DNA of 64,000 nt from Rhineura floridana (GCF_030035675.1 NC_084485.1:98848838-98912837), one strand, 5' to 3'. Counted from the first letter of the stretch, positions 43,781 to 57,120 are shown. A program made the numbers and translations. The notes: generated by a model from the letters alone, not told the origin.

Positions 43781-45435
43781 GTTGCCAAGGCCCATGATCC
43801 TAGCCCATTAAATGTGGGCAAGGGAGCCAGAGGTATTTTAAATGTTTTCTACTGTAGCCAGTCACCTACTGGAATGAGCAAGTTCAGCTTGGTGATTGGC
43901 TGCCTCAAGCTATGTGCACACATGTTCCTGCCTGTGCATTGGTTGTCTAGAATTGCAGCCAAGGTCTATATTCCTTTATTACTGTCATTCTTTTCTATGC
44001 AGAATCTTCTCCATGAAAGACATATTTAATGCTCTGTCCTAACATACAACCTTAAAGCTTCCTAGTGACATCCAGCAACAACTATCCTGTTCCTACAAAC
44101 AACTTCACTTTCAAAGCATATGGTCCAGTGCTTGTCTTTTGTTAGATTGTGTAGTTACAGCACCAAGTGCTTTTTTGCTTAACTCAACATTCTCTCCCCC
44201 CCTTTTTTTAAACTAGCATAATTTTGGCGTGTGATTTTAATTTCTCTCTCAGAAAGGAGATGGCAACTGGTTTTTAATGGTCACAGAATAGTGACTCACA
44301 GCACTGTCCCAGCTGCTGTCATCGTCGCTACCAGAGCAGATTCACAACATCTTGTCACAGGCACACATCAATGCCTGTGCCTGCTGCCTTCTTCCCAGAG
44401 GACATCCCAACACCTGCTGCTGGCAGCGTGCCTAGCCTTCAGGGAACAAATGTTCTATTGCTTCTGGGTGATAGGATGGGACAGACTCTAAATTTCAAGT
44501 GAACTGGCTAAAGGCACCCTAGGGCTCACTGCACCCAGGCTGGACCCATATGGTTCCAAGTTCTAAAGGGGGAAAGAAAAGAAAGCACAAGTATGAGTAT
44601 ATATTTGGCATCACCTTTCAAGAAATTCATGACTGAAATCAAATATAAGCCAGCTTTAGCATTTGTAACCATTTGTTGCGTGGAGAAGATGATCTTTCTA
44701 GTCAGCGCTATAGTGCTGGTTTTCAGTCTGTTATTTCCCCCTTCTTGATGCTTCTTATGGCATTGTAAAGTTACCCTGGTAATACTTTTAATTTTTTTTT
44801 AACAGTGGAACCATAAACACAGTGACAGTTATTACAAGTTGTAATGTACCTATCATGAGCTGAACCTCTTGTCCTCAACTGTTTTATAGCACCAACGGTC
44901 CCTTTTGGGGGTTAGTTTAGTCTTGAACTCTATTCTTGTAATACTAAATGAGCTATTAAGGTATGATGGATAAAGATAGTTAAGGACAGATAAAAGGTGG
45001 GTAAATATATTTAGCAGATGCATGCTTACAAATTAAAATGCTGCTCTTTTGTTGAACACTATAATTCATACATTTTTAAAACATCAAAAATGTAAAATAA
45101 AGACACACAAAATTTTGCTAAAATTATTTTTTAGAAAAATCGGTGCACATGCAGCATTCAGCATTCTTCATATGTCCTGCTCTGATACATACTTGCAGGA
45201 TAAATATAACTGAAGCAGGCAGTATATGGATACAATGATTCTAGGGTCATGTTATTACACTTTCCATGTATGAATCAGAAACTGACTGGAAAGAGGGATT
45301 ATCTGGCAGTAGTGAATCAGATAATTCTGAAGAGAAAATGTTTCAGAGCTGCCAGTTAACGCCTTCCTTTGGAAAAAAAAGTGACCTGGTCCAAGTGATA
45401 TTGCGCTTTAGAATGAAGAAAGTCCAGTTCAGTCA
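43781..45435. other. No gene seen
   Basis: No supported feature. Codons of the hAT transposase below may begin slightly earlier, near 45260, but cannot be followed with confidence. Confidence 0.55.
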
Positions 45436-46176
45436 GTGCTAAAAAGTTTTCCTTCATCAAAATATCACCAGTCATGGAGACATTTCAACCCAGCATGGTA
45501 CAAACTATACTCTTGGTTGGAATATAGTGTAATAGAAAACACTGTGTTTCACTTTGTCACTATTTCACTGGAGAAGACACTGGTGAGAATACATTTACCC
45601 ATGAAGGGTACAACAACTAGAAAAAAGCTACTGATAATGATTCAGGACTGAAGCTGTGTAACAGAAGTGCAGTCCACAAAGATTGCATAGTGGCATGGAA
45701 GAATTACAAACACAGAAATTCAAAGGAGGCTCAGTTTTAGCACAATTAAGTGATGCTCTTAAAGAATTTATCAAAGAGCATAGGCATTATGTGGCCACTC
45801 TTGCAGAAATTATTTTGTTTACTATTGTACAAATAATTGCTCAGCATGGACATTGGGAAAGTGAGACAAGGAATAACGGGAAATGTTCTTGAACTCTTGC
45901 ATCCAATTACAAAAAACAAATTCAGAATCCAGTCTAAAATAGATACTTTTTATTGCAATACACACATCATTCAAGACAAATTGTTAAGCATTGTGAGGAA
46001 AATGGTTCTGAAGGCAATTTCTCCTGAAGTGAAAGAAGCTGGCTTCTTTGCATTAATTGCTGATGAAACTAAGAACATACGTAAGCAAGAACAACTGTCA
46101 GTAGTTCTCTGTTATTGCTACAATGGCAATATATATATGAATGTTTTATTGGCTTCCGTCCATGTCATTCACTGAG
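45436..46176 (+). pseudogene. Degraded hAT transposase (DUF4371/ZMYM-type)
   Basis: The first frame has a TTF-type zinc-finger motif (WRHFNPAWYKLYSWLEYSV), though the usual cysteines that follow are lost. A second has the helical segment VLAQLSDALKEFIKEHRHYV. The third has DKLLSIVRKMVLKAISPEVK and EAGFFALIADETKNIRKQEQ, the DUF4371 start of the hAT RNase-H-like catalytic domain with its D in ADET. Frameshifts near 45650 and 45890 and a stop at 45652 separate these pieces. The rest of the catalytic domain and the dimerisation domain are gone, the sequence being cut at about 46177 where a CR1 begins. It could have supplied transposase to some of the hAT MITEs here, but no terminal repeats are visible to link them. 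Confidence 0.78.
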
Positions 46177-46184
46177 GGACAAGT

Positions 46185-46630
46185 TATATATTCTTGTTAG
46201 ATCAGCAATTCCACATTTGAGTTCTTTAAGAACTCTCAGGTGGATGCAAACCAGACCTGACAATTTGTCACTTTTTACTTTATCAATAAAACTTAGAACT
46301 TCATCTCTTGTCACCACTATTTGCCTCAGTTCCTCAGACTTCCTTCATGTGAAATTTAGTTCAGGCACAGGGAGCTGCTCTATATCTTTTGCTGTGAAGA
46401 ACAGCTCTGCCTATATCTTCTGCTGTGAAGACAGATGCAGAGATTGCTTCGCTGCAATCTGCTTATCCTCCTTTAGCACACCTTTGACTCCCTTGTCATC
46501 CAAGGGTCCAACTGCCTCCCTAGATGATCTTCTGCTAGTAATGTGTTCAAATATTTTTTTGTGGTTGCTCTTTATGGTTTTAGCAATGTGCTTGTCAAAT
46601 GCCTTTTTAATATCTATTTCCGAGAGAAGG
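46185..46630 (-). mobile_element. CR1/L3-type LINE, ORF2 fragment
   Basis: The minus strand reads KKIFEHITSRRSSREAVGPL and DDKGVKGVLKEDKQIAAK, the linker between endonuclease and reverse transcriptase of CR1-like ORF2. Degraded sequence continues toward SFIDKVKSDKL. It is truncated at both ends and has stops between blocks. Confidence 0.75.
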
Positions 46631-48204
46631 ATCCAATCCCGGTCCCTCTGCTGCACCAGCCTGGAGCTGGAGCAGCAAAAAACAAAACAAAACACTCCCC
46701 TTTTACTCTGCATACCAGCTGAGGGCAAAGCTGCAGTGAATCTGCTATTCTGCACCTTCTGGCCCCTTGTATGGATTGCTTTGTAAGTGTCACAAAATAA
46801 TAGAATGACAGAGAGAAAGGTGAAAGGGATCCGACAACTTTTCTCACTTTTAATACCAAGCTTCTAACCCTCATTATAGCATCAAAGAGTTTGAAATGGT
46901 TATTGTCTGTGCTAAGATTGCAGGATATGAACTGATGAAGGTGAACCAAATTCAGCCATAAGAGGTATACTACTAAATTTGACAAGAGTGTGTGCAGTGG
47001 CCTGGATATTTTGGTTATAACCATGCTGGAAAAGATTGTTAGTGCCAAGATATATTACCCCAGGTAAAGAAAATAAATTTTAACAATGAGTTAATTAGAA
47101 TATTGTCAAATGGCAAATGTAATATTTTTAAATATATACTTTTCTTTCTATATTGAAAAGACATTATCTAAAATGTAGCTTTTTATTTAAAATATATATA
47201 TTGGAATAATCTTTAAGGAAACATATATTCAGTTATAAAAGCAATCAAGCTTCCAACTAGCGTGTTCTGGGTTACTGTTACCAGATGTCCAATTTTTAGC
47301 TGACATGAGAAACAGAGGGGGAAAGAAGGCCAACATCTACATTTTGCAGGTGTTTATTTTTAAATGTAAGCTCAGTACCTCTGACCTATATAGTTAAAAA
47401 TAAAGAAGAAATGAGACTCTTACAAGCTTAAAGCACATTAGTGACTTTTTATTACTAACTCCGAAATATTGCTTGCATTCATAATGCTATTAATAAAAAT
47501 ATCAAGAGTCTTGCACAATAGACTGGATGACTGTGCGATTAAAAAGGCTCCCAAATCTGGTTTTAATTTATCCCAGGGAGATCATCACTGAAGGATGTTC
47601 ACATCTGATGTTTATTTACAGTCCTGCATGACATCAGCTTGTTATTCTGACAGTGGACTCACATAAAATGCCTCCGCCTTCCTGTTAATAGGCTTAACTT
47701 CACAATCTCCACAGTTATGTAAAGAACACACTCTTAAAAACCTAATTCCTGAGAGCCAGACTGCACACTATGCGGAGAGATATGTGTCTGATATCCTGCC
47801 ATTTTGATTTGTTTGCTTTTACTAAACACAGCTGCTGTGGGTGATAGTATTTTATTCACAGAGAAAATAGTACAGTAACAAAAAAAAATAGCAAAAATCC
47901 CCACTTATTTTCTTCACCTGGAATAATACTTTACAGCTTGATGTAATATCAGTAGGGAAGTTGGCATGGGGAGAAAGGATTATATCCCCCTCCCCAATTT
48001 CTATGTCACTTTCTTAATCAAATAATAAGCCACTCATGGTTGAATTTAGTGAGACTAAAAAGTAAAACAAAGGTCAGCATGGATCTCCTAGCATAATATA
48101 GGGAACCTCCAGTGTTAGACTAATGTATGGACTTAAGTCCATTGTTTTCAATGGGTCTACTCTGAGCATGACTTAATTGGATAGAACCCTATATATATTT
48201 TTAG
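46631..48204. other. No gene seen
   Basis: No supported feature. GGACTTAAGTCCATTG...TCAATGGGTCTACTCTGAGC at 48130-48175 is one of the recurring short motifs noted under findings. Confidence 0.55.
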
Positions 48205-48287
48205 AAGCACGGGTAAACGTCACAAGACGTCACCCTAAGAGTCGGAAATGACTCACACTACAAGTGTGGGGACACCTTTACCTTTAC
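48205..48287 (+). repeat. tRNA-derived SINE, 3' fragment
   Basis: CAAGACGTCACCCTAAGAGT followed by CGGAAATGACTCACACTACA and ACACCTTTACCTTTAC matches the tail of the SINE at 22482-22706. The head is missing. Confidence 0.85.
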
Positions 48288-50999
48288 TACCATAAATTAT
48301 GCCAGACTTTGAAAGACTTTTACATTTGATTACTCCTTATTTCATTATTAATACTGGCTACCCCATTGTTCGCCACAACTTCTGTCTTTCCTCTGTCTAT
48401 GGATTTTTATGGGCCATACGATACACAACCTTTTATCTAAATTATGGACAGTGGGGATAGCATGCAGCTTGCATCTCATGAGAACAATCCTCAAATCATT
48501 CAAGTTGGTATACTTGGCACTTTATCGCGATGACCTACAAAGTAGCTTGTGTGGCATTCAAGCACATGGTAGGGTGGCCATTTACTGAGGTCAGTATCTG
48601 AATGGCTATCAGAGTCCAAGTCTGGTTTAAAGACAAAGAACCATAGGAAGGAAGAGCAAGAACCTTCAAGTTGTCCATCAACAGTTAGCACCTGGACAGC
48701 AGACTGAGCAGACACACAGGTCACCTGAACACAGTCTTCTCCACTATGATATTTTATTTAAATTATAGCGAATATGCATATATTTGCAAATGTACATGTA
48801 AATTAACACAGTCAAATTTATGCAAATCTGCATCCTCTTTTATCCTCTGCTTTGGGTGATACCTTTTTTCTTTTTTGGCAAGGCATACATTGCCACCCTA
48901 CACATGGAAGGCTAGGGGGAGGGGGAGGAATGAACATATATGACTAGACGGTTGGCTGGTGAAGAGGCGTGAGGAGTGTAAATCTTCATTCCTTATCACA
49001 TTTAATGGAATTAAGTCCCATTGAATAAGGTGGATCTTACTTCTGAGTAAACATATACAGGGCTGGACTGCAAGTCTCAGAAAGATCACTCACTTTTTTT
49101 TTTGAAGCACAGTTGCGAACACCCATGATACTTAAACTAACCATTAGTTTTATTAAACTGATTTGAAATTACTGAACTATGCAGATACCTCAAAATGTAA
49201 TGAATGTAGCCACTATTGATATATAACATGGCACTGTGTGATGCTTGTATTTGTAACATAGTTTTGAATGAGGTGAAACTAAGGCTTTCTTCTGAAATTA
49301 ATAAAGGACTGAAATAAGAGTCATTTACCATGACAGTGTGGGGGCTATGTGCTGATCCTTTTGTTAAAGAAATGCACACAACACATCCCATTTGCCTTGA
49401 CTTCTTAGAGAAAGAGATTTCAGATAAATTAATTAAGCAATAAGGCATGACATTGTGTGAATCACCCTGTAATGATTTACGCTTTATGGTGGTGTTAGGC
49501 ACAAGGCCAAAGGCCAAGTGCTGTCAAAGTATCTAGGTGCAAATTATTTGATTATTCAAGCCCTAGAGTGTACTCCAGTAACTAGAAGCATTCCCCTACA
49601 AAACCTTTGTATTACGAATACAATGGAGCATCCTTTATAGTTGTTTATCAAATTTTCAAGGTAGGGTGTGCTACTGTTGGCTTTGCCCTAAGCGTCATAT
49701 AGAGAACTAGCCTTCCCCCCCCAACAAATTATACTACATTCTCCTAGTTGTTGTGCCCACGCTCAGGCTCTTACCCAGGAGCCAACATCACAGGTGCATC
49801 CCTAGTGCATTCTTTCAGCCACTTTCAGGATATGATTCCACAGTGCACAGTGTTCAGCATTTTAATATTCTCTGCCAGGTTTCTGAAGGAAGCATTGAAG
49901 AAGCCACGGGATAATGGAATTGCTCAGAAATTATTTTGTTCTGGCTACTGCCAAGTTGCAATCATTCGTTACCATGAATGCCACTGCTCTCCATCAGATC
50001 AAAGAATAAGGTGGTAATAATGTTATGAGGTCTTCCTGTTAAGGGTTTACCTGAGTCATCACCATTCTTCACAAAAGCAGTTTGAACATTGCTTACTAAC
50101 ATAGTGCTCTTATCTGTCCTCTGTTTCTATAATTGGAGGATCTAAACAATACAATTTATCTCTCATCAAACATTGCTTCTTTCCTGCCCCTTTTCACTAT
50201 CTTTCAGGACAGAGGAAGACATTATACTGCAGGGTTGGTTTTGTTTTGTTTTGCCTTTGGATAGTTGGAGGAGGGTAGAATAGGATGGTGTTAACCTTTA
50301 CTAGAAGTGGGCCTTTACTTTAAAAAGTGGGTTGCCAGGTTATAAGAAGTTTGTAAGTCACCATTTCAACTCTTTATGATGTGGAAGAAACTACTCATTG
50401 ATAGATACTGATTGAACTGATGACTCAGCAAGTGATTGAACTGATAGCAAATGATATGGGCAACCTATTCCACCATATTTATCTTCTCAACACCTAATAG
50501 TAGTCCCTCAAACCTGGAAAAGTTTAACAGATTCATGGTGGGATTGCTGCTATAAGTAATTTCATTTATTCCTTATGTTTCTTGTTCTGACAGGAAGAAA
50601 AAGTAACTGAAGAGTTTCACAGGCCAGATCTGGAAAAGAACATGTAAGAACAAACAGGCCAAGGGTGCACATCTGTGTCACAACTTGCAAAAGAAAAGAA
50701 ATTAAGCAGAAAGTCTCAGTATTACTTTTCGTAAGATTTGGATGTTATTTTGCAACTCAATTCCATATATACATATGTATATATGCATATGACTCCAAGA
50801 TAAATGAGAGTTCTCAGGCTTGGATCAGGCTTCAGTTATGAATGCTCTAGAGCAGGAGAGGCTTACCCAGTGGTTCAGAGCCACAGCAATAGCCTCCTGG
50901 CAGCAGTGCCACTGCCACTTACCAAGATGGGGAGGGACAAGGCGGTGGTGAGACCCAGGCTGTGCAGACACACTGGCGGAGGCACCGGATTGGAGAAAT
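48288..50999. other. No gene seen
   Basis: AT-rich DNA. The frames at 49137-49517 and 49748-50017 show no domain and are not supported. Confidence 0.55.
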
Positions 51000-51330
51000 A
51001 TGTGAATTTCAGTTTCTCTCCATTTCTTTTTTTCCAGTCTTAAGTTTGGTTTGTCCCATTTCTGCATGTTTGCACTTTTTCAAATAAAAAACTCAATATT
51101 GAAAATTCATATACATTTTCATGAACATTTCTCCTAATATACACATTTTTGTGCACACTTTTGCCTAGTAAATGAATTTTGTAAACAATTTCCCCCTAAT
51201 AGAATGCATTCTTCTACAGTATATAATTTATATTAATATATGCATTTTTCAGGAATATACGTGTTTTTGTACACATCCTTCAGTTGGATAACACACCAAA
51301 TTCAGAGAAGTGTGAATTTCAGAGGAGCCC
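51000..51330. repeat. AT-rich dispersed repeat, second locus
   Basis: A chain of similar ~35-40-bp units (CATTTCTCCTAATATACACA, CAATTTCCCCCTAATAGAAT, TATTAATATATGCATTTTTC) lies between two copies of GTGAATTTCAG (about 51001 and 51312). It is related to 43205-43415. Confidence 0.65.
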
Positions 51331-52499
51331 TGAGGTTTGTTTCACATGTTGGTTCAGGAGCTGTGCATTTGGCAAGGTACATTAAAATGTGAATGGAATG
51401 GTTCTCCCCCCCCTGCAATTCTTACTCTAAACACCTGCATACATTGTGGACTAGTTCAGGAATTAACCAGTCCACATTTTCCACTTGTTTTCCTGGCATC
51501 TTCTAGGTTCATTTACAGCCTAGCCATGCATACGCTGGTACACCCCCCTCCTCCATCCCAGCTCATCTTTATGGCATAGTTATTGATGGAATTCTCTAGG
51601 CATTACTACATGTATACTCAGGCAGAGTGAAGCAACTGCCTGAGGTAGTGCATGCTGAGGGGTGTGGGGACAGTACCAACAGTCCCACTGGCTGATCTTC
51701 CGGAGCCCCCTGTACATTCCCCTCTATTAAACAACACATCTGTGTGTCCTCAGGTGCAGTGGAGGATGCTGTCCAAGTACTGAAGTATGATTCAACTGCC
51801 AGTTGAGTCAGCCTCTGCGCACAGAATGAGGTAGAGATGCCATCTTAACCTTTGCCTCAGGCAGCAAACTGTCTTGGGCTAGTGCTGGGTGCATTCCTAA
51901 ATTTGCAGCACAAACAAAAAGAGTTCATTTTAAGGAGGAAGATATAACTACCTGTCCCTTCTTTCCATCTCTTCCCTGTGTGTATTCCCACATTTCCATC
52001 ACTATGGAATGGCCTACCAATGACTCAGTATTCTCCTAGTTTTACTGCTTGGTGATGAGTGAAAAAACTGAATGCACCTGGCAGGACACACTATATAGCT
52101 GAGGTGGGCTGAGTTCAGCCTGGAAGATCATGAGGTGTATGGCTTGCTGTATGCAAAAGGAGAGGTCACACAACAATAAATTGCCCAGTTCTTCTTTCAA
52201 GTTCTCATTTTGTTTGATTTTCAGCTGGTATTTATTTCAATTTTCAATTTATGTCCAACAGGAGGTGCAGAGCACAGTGGTCTCAGTTCCCATGGTCATC
52301 CTTGCCAGTGGGCAGAAAAAAGAGTTATGACATAGTCTGACCCAGATCTAAGGTTTACCAGGTTGCCTTCAGAGTTACAGTCTGCAGCTGGCAGAAGGCT
52401 GACTCTCTCTGAGTGTGAGAAAGTGAGAGGAGTAGATCTGTCCAGTTTGAAAGGTATTGGTAAATCTGGTGTAGTTCTAGTAGAAGTATTCCCAATTCT
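51331..52499. other. No gene seen
   Basis: No supported feature. The LINE below may start as early as 52330, but the sequence is too eroded to be sure. Confidence 0.5.
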
Positions 52500-54090
52500 C
52501 TCAGAAGTCCAATGGCGCTTTTTCATATTGACTGAGGTCTGTTAATATCTACTCCAGGATATGACGTTTTAGACCCTTCTGAAGCTGATCGTGAATTGTT
52601 TGCAAGGCACTTCGAAGGTAAAGTTGCTAACCTCTGTAGCAATCTGGATGCCCCATCCACATTTACTGTAATCCCCAGTGAAGTATCCAGTGCAACGTCT
52701 GCTGCAGCTTCTTGGGATCAGTTTCAGTTGATGCAGCCTGATGACATGGACAAGGTGTTTGCAAGAATGCAGCCAGCACTGTGTCTTTTCAACCTTTGCC
52801 CTTCTTGGCTTACTAAAGCATGCTGAGGGGATGTAGCTGAGTGATTCAGGGCATGTTCAATGCATCTTTATAGGAGGGAGTGGTCCCAGCTGCCCTGAAA
52901 GAGATGGTGATCCAACCACTCCAGAAAAAGCCCACCCTGAATCCATTGGTTTGTGACAACTGCCACCCGGTCCCAAATACTATCTTTTTAGGAAAGATAA
53001 TTCAGAGGGTTGCAAGTACTCTTGTATGAAACTGATTATCTTAACCCATTCTAATCTGGGTTCAGGCCTAGTTATGGGACTGAATTGGAGAGGAGTCAGC
53101 ATTATAGTGATGATACCCAACTCTATTTCTTGGTAACATGTAAATCAGGAGAGGCTTAGACCAGTGGCTGACTCAGTGGTGGATTGGGTGAGTGCTGATA
53201 AACTGACTGAATCCTAGCAAGATGGAGGTACCGGGGGTAGGTGGCTCCTGAGTCTGGATAATTTGTTAATTCCCTGCTTTGGATGGGGTCATAGTCCCTC
53301 TGAAAAAGCAGGTTTGTAATCTGTTGGTGTTTCTGGATCCATCTTTGTCTCTAGAGGCAGGTGACCTCAGTGTCTAGGAATGCCTTTTACTAGCTTTGGC
53401 TGGTAAGATAGCTGTGGCCCTTTCTGGACTGGAATTGTTGTCCATGCATTGTCCACCTCCAAGCTGTATTACTGTAATGTTGTCTATGTGGGGCTGCCCT
53501 TGAGGTTGGTCCAGAAGCTGCAGCTGGTGCAAAATGTGGCAGCACAACTACTCAGTGGAACAGGACATCGCCAACATGTTATCCTACGGCTGGACTAAGT
53601 TCAAGGTGCTGGTTTTGGTGTATACAACTTGGGACAAGGATACCTGAAATGTCATATTACTCAATGGATCACTGCATTCGGCAGGTGAGGGCCTTCTGCA
53701 GATACCATCTCATCAGAAATTCTGTTTCACACAGTATAGGAAGAGGACCTTTAGGATTCTGGGACCTACCCTTTGGAATTCTCTCTTTGGAAAAGTGCCA
53801 TCTTTTCAAAGCCTACTGAAAACGTTCCACTTTCAACAAGCCTTTTAAGTAGAGGCCTTATCCCAATCCACATCTGTATTGGAATTATTTTTAAGACATT
53901 TTAAAAGATTTTTTTAAAGGTGTTTTGTTTTAAAGATAGTTTTAAAGATGCTTTGTTTTTCAGATTTTTAAAAGATGTTTTGTTTTTAACATGTTTTAGT
54001 GTTTGGTCACTTGTTTGCTGTCCTGCGCTCCTTTGGGGAAGAAGGGCAGGATATAAATTTTAATCATCATCATTACCATCATCATTATCA
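52500..54090 (+). mobile_element. Non-LTR LINE (Vingi/Rex1-like), long but heavily degraded
   Basis: Plus-strand remnants of ORF2 appear in order. ELFARHFEGKVANLCSNLD is near 52600, then the linker before RT. A decayed catalytic box (YSDDTQLYF) follows near 53110, LYYCNVVYVGLPL near 53490 and QLVQNVAAQL near 53530. The 3' UTR (GCTCCTTTGGGGAAGAAGGG) ends in an ATCATCATCATTACC tail at about 54090. Every block is in a different frame from the next. It is the longest copy of this family in the window. Confidence 0.82.
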
Positions 54091-54754
54091 AATCAGAGAG
54101 TTGATACCAGTTCTTACAACAGAAGAACAACCTCTCATGTAGAAAATTAAGAATATTAAAAATAAATATATCCATCACAACAACATAAGCACATATTGTA
54201 GTAGAAACTGAATCTGTAGGAAATGCAACTATATAAACCTATTCTAACATAATTTTGTCTCGAAAACATATAATTTATTTTCACTCTTGCTTTCGTTGTG
54301 CTGCTGGCACACAATGCATGTTTTAATTCTTTTTCTAGCCAACACTTTCCCCTTCATTTCATGCTGTCACAAAAACTGCAGCATGTCCCACGGTGCATCC
54401 TGCTCAATCAAAAATGTTCACATAGCAAAAGAGATGATTTTACCATCAGCCCCTTCATATTATTAGTCAGATAGCTTTGTGGAACCTGACAAAGGAACAG
54501 GTGTTGGGTTTATTTTATGTAGGATGAGTGCTACAAATAGTGCCAAGGTCAGGTAACTGGTGTAGTGTTTTTGTTTTGTTTTTTAAGAAAGTGTAAGCAG
54601 GTAGCAGAGAAAACAAAAGGAAAGGAAGGGATGTAAGGAAGGGATCATGAATATTTTATTCTGTTGGCAAATATCTATAGAGAATGAAACTATTTGTGGG
54701 AACAAGCATAGCAGTCCTGATCATTCTTACAAATTTGGAAAATGACAAGCAAAA
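54091..54754. other. No gene seen
   Basis: AT-rich spacer. Nothing recognised. Confidence 0.55.
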
Positions 54755-54935
54755 GGTTGTATCCAGTGCTAGATGCACATAGTTCTGCTCACACGGGGGG
54801 GGGGAGCTTCCCCTTCCTCTCGCTCCCTATACACCCTCAAAATCTGCTCTAGAGGGTCCTCCAATCCTCTAGAGCAGATTTTGAGGATGGGCAGAGTGCT
54901 GCAGAGGAGAGGAGCAATGGATATGGCCCTCTATT
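54755..54935. repeat. Fold-back repeat with GC-rich core
   Basis: AAAATCTGCTCTAGAGG and CCTCTAGAGCAGATTTTG are inverted around a 6-base loop (about 54839-54885). The outer sequence (GTTGTATCCAGTGC) resembles the start of the repeat at 55136. Confidence 0.65.
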
Positions 54936-55135
54936 AGTGGTTGCCAACTGGCAGCCCACGGAACAGGTTTGACCCACCAAACTAAAGAACAAGAGGCAAT
55001 TAGTCTTCACTGCTTCTTTCCAGAAATCAAGAGAGTTAAAGAATAACTTCACATTCTGAATCAAAGCTGTGGAAGAGGCAGCAAGTGCATCACTTGTCTT
55101 TTGCGCTTCTGGGATAATGTCTAAGGGAAGAATTT

Positions 55136-55374
55136 AGGATTGTATCCAACTAAATGGTCTCATTTATGCAAGGACTTCCACTTGCACAGCAGAACTTCTA
55201 TTCCCCACCTCTCTTCCTTACCCAACCCCTGGCACATCCCCCAAATATGTTCTGAGGGTTCTCCCAGCCCTCTGGAGCAGATTTGGAGGGGGTACAGAGT
55301 GACGAGAGGGAGGGGACTTCCATTGCACAAGTGGAATTCCTTGCGTGAATGGGATGACTGCTGGATACTATCCT
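55136..55374. repeat. Fold-back repeat, likely MITE
   Basis: TAGGATTGTATCCAACTAAA at the left matches TAGGATAGTATCCAGCAGTC read inward from the right. ATGCAAGGACTTCCACTTG and its counterpart ACGCAAGGAATTCCACTTG continue the inverted pairing. The centre carries TCTGGAGCAGATTTGGAGG, like the core at 54839. Confidence 0.75.
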
Positions 55375-55390
55375 AAGTGAGTTGATGTCA

Positions 55391-56052
55391 TGTTGTGTTC
55401 CACCAACTTTCCTGCCCAGAGTCTGAGATGAAGACTATTAATTCTTGTTTTATTAGAGTAACGGTTACATCAAAAGCAGTGCGCTTCATAGACCTATCTA
55501 GGCTGACTCACTACTGACCCTATCTAAGCTACCTAAGCATGCTCTGAAGCATGTGGAGAAAGTTGACTCAGCACCCCAGTCAGGGGGTCGCTGCCTTGAG
55601 TAGGAAAGATCTTCGCTCGTAATCTCTGACTCCGTCAAAGTTTCACCTTCTGTCTGACCCACTTCTCGTGGCATCTCACATGGGCAAGGGGGACGAGCCT
55701 CTGCCTGCTCATCTGACGGTACAGGCTCGCTAGGTGCTGGCTCGGCTTCAGGGGGCAGAGAACCCACTGGTGGGAAAACATTTGAAGTGCCAGGCGGGGA
55801 GTCCTGGGGGGTGGAGTTGGCGCACATGTGAAGTCATCCCCCAACGGCTCTGTTGGGGTGCTTGTAGGTGGAGCGAGCTCTTTGTTGGCGGGAGGACTGT
55901 CCATGGGAACTGGTGGGCTGTCGACTACATCCCTTCTCTCAATGCCCTCGAAAACCTCATCCACATCTGGCTCCTCTGTCTGATCTATCTGGGGAAGCTG
56001 GGGCTCGACCAACTCCCCTCCCTGCTCCTCCTGGGGAATCTGGGGCTCAACA
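55391..56052 (-). repeat. LTR of the second chromovirus (boundaries approximate)
   Basis: The minus strand starts TGTTGAGCCCC and appears to end CACAACA. It holds TCTAATAAAACAAGAATTAA, equivalent in position and sequence to the polyadenylation region of the 14.8-kb LTRs. Confidence 0.65.
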
Positions 56053-56071
56053 TCATCCCCCCCTCCATGCA

Positions 56072-56509
56072 TCATTCTCCTCCACCCTTGGGTTTGCTCA
56101 GGTAGACTTCATGGAACTCTCTCACCAAGTCTGATGCATGAATGTCCTCTGCTACTTTCCAAGAACATTTCAATGAATCATACCCCTCCCAGTGAATTAG
56201 ATACTGAAGCCATCCCCGGCACTTCTGCAAGTCTAGTATCTGTTCCACTTCGTATTCCTCCTGCCCATTTACCGTGAGGGTGGATGATGGCTCCACTGGC
56301 GCTCTGTGAGGGTCGGGGGGATGTTCCAACTTCAGTAGGGAGTGGTGAAACACAGGGCATATCCTGAAGGTGGGAGGCAGTTTCAAGCGGAAGGCTAAGG
56401 GGTTGATCTGAGCCTGCACTTCGAAGGGTCCCACCCTCCAATCCTCCAGCTTATGGCAATGTCCCTGCATAGGCAAATAACGTGTAGACAGAGACACTCT
56501 GTCTCCCAC
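56072..56509 (-). pseudogene. Second chromovirus: integrase tail and chromodomain
   Basis: GPFEVQAQINPLAFRLKLPP is the GPY/F module. EYEVEQILDLQKCRGWLQYL and IHWEGYDSLKCSWKVAEDIH form the chromodomain. About half of the residues agree with the 14.8-kb element. Confidence 0.9.
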
Positions 56510-56578
56510 TCGGATGGGAGGGCCCTCCTGCCGATGCTGGTCTGTAGCCTTCTTATAATCTTCCTTGGCCCAATCCAG

Positions 56579-57120
56579 CTACTCTTTCAACAGCTGTTGC
56601 ATAGCTTGCAGCTCTTGTACAAACTCCTCTGCCGCTGGGACGGATGGGCTGGCTCGAGGGGCGGCAAAAGCTGGAGGATGATAACCCAGGCTGACAAAAA
56701 AGAGGGTTTGTTGCATGTTGGCGTGTACAACATTGTTATAAGCAAACTCCGCTAAGGGTAGAAAGGACACCCAGTTGTCATGCTGGTAGTTGACATAACA
56801 ATGCAGGTATTGTTCTAATGTGGCATTAATTCTTTCCATTTGTCCATCCATCTGTTGGTGATGGGACAAGGAAAGCCTAAGTTCACTCAGCAGGATTTGC
56901 CACATCGCCCACCAGAAGCAGGCTGTGAACTGTGTTCCTTGGTCAGAGATCAAACTGTCTGGGAGCCCGTGCAAGTGGTACACATGCTGCACATAGAGAC
57001 AGGACGTCTCTCGAACTTTTGGAAGTCCTGTGCACAGAATGAAGTGCGCCATTTTTGTAAAAGCATCCACTACTACCAACATGGTGGTTTTCCCCTGCAA
57101 GGCAGGGAGATCAATTCCCT
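56579..57120 (-). pseudogene. Second chromovirus: integrase core
   Basis: TMLVVVDAFTKMAHFILCTG, HLHGLPDSLISDQGTQFTAC and HHQQMDGQMERINATLEQYL are the integrase catalytic blocks. LAEFAYNNVVHANMQQTLFF follows. Confidence 0.9.
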
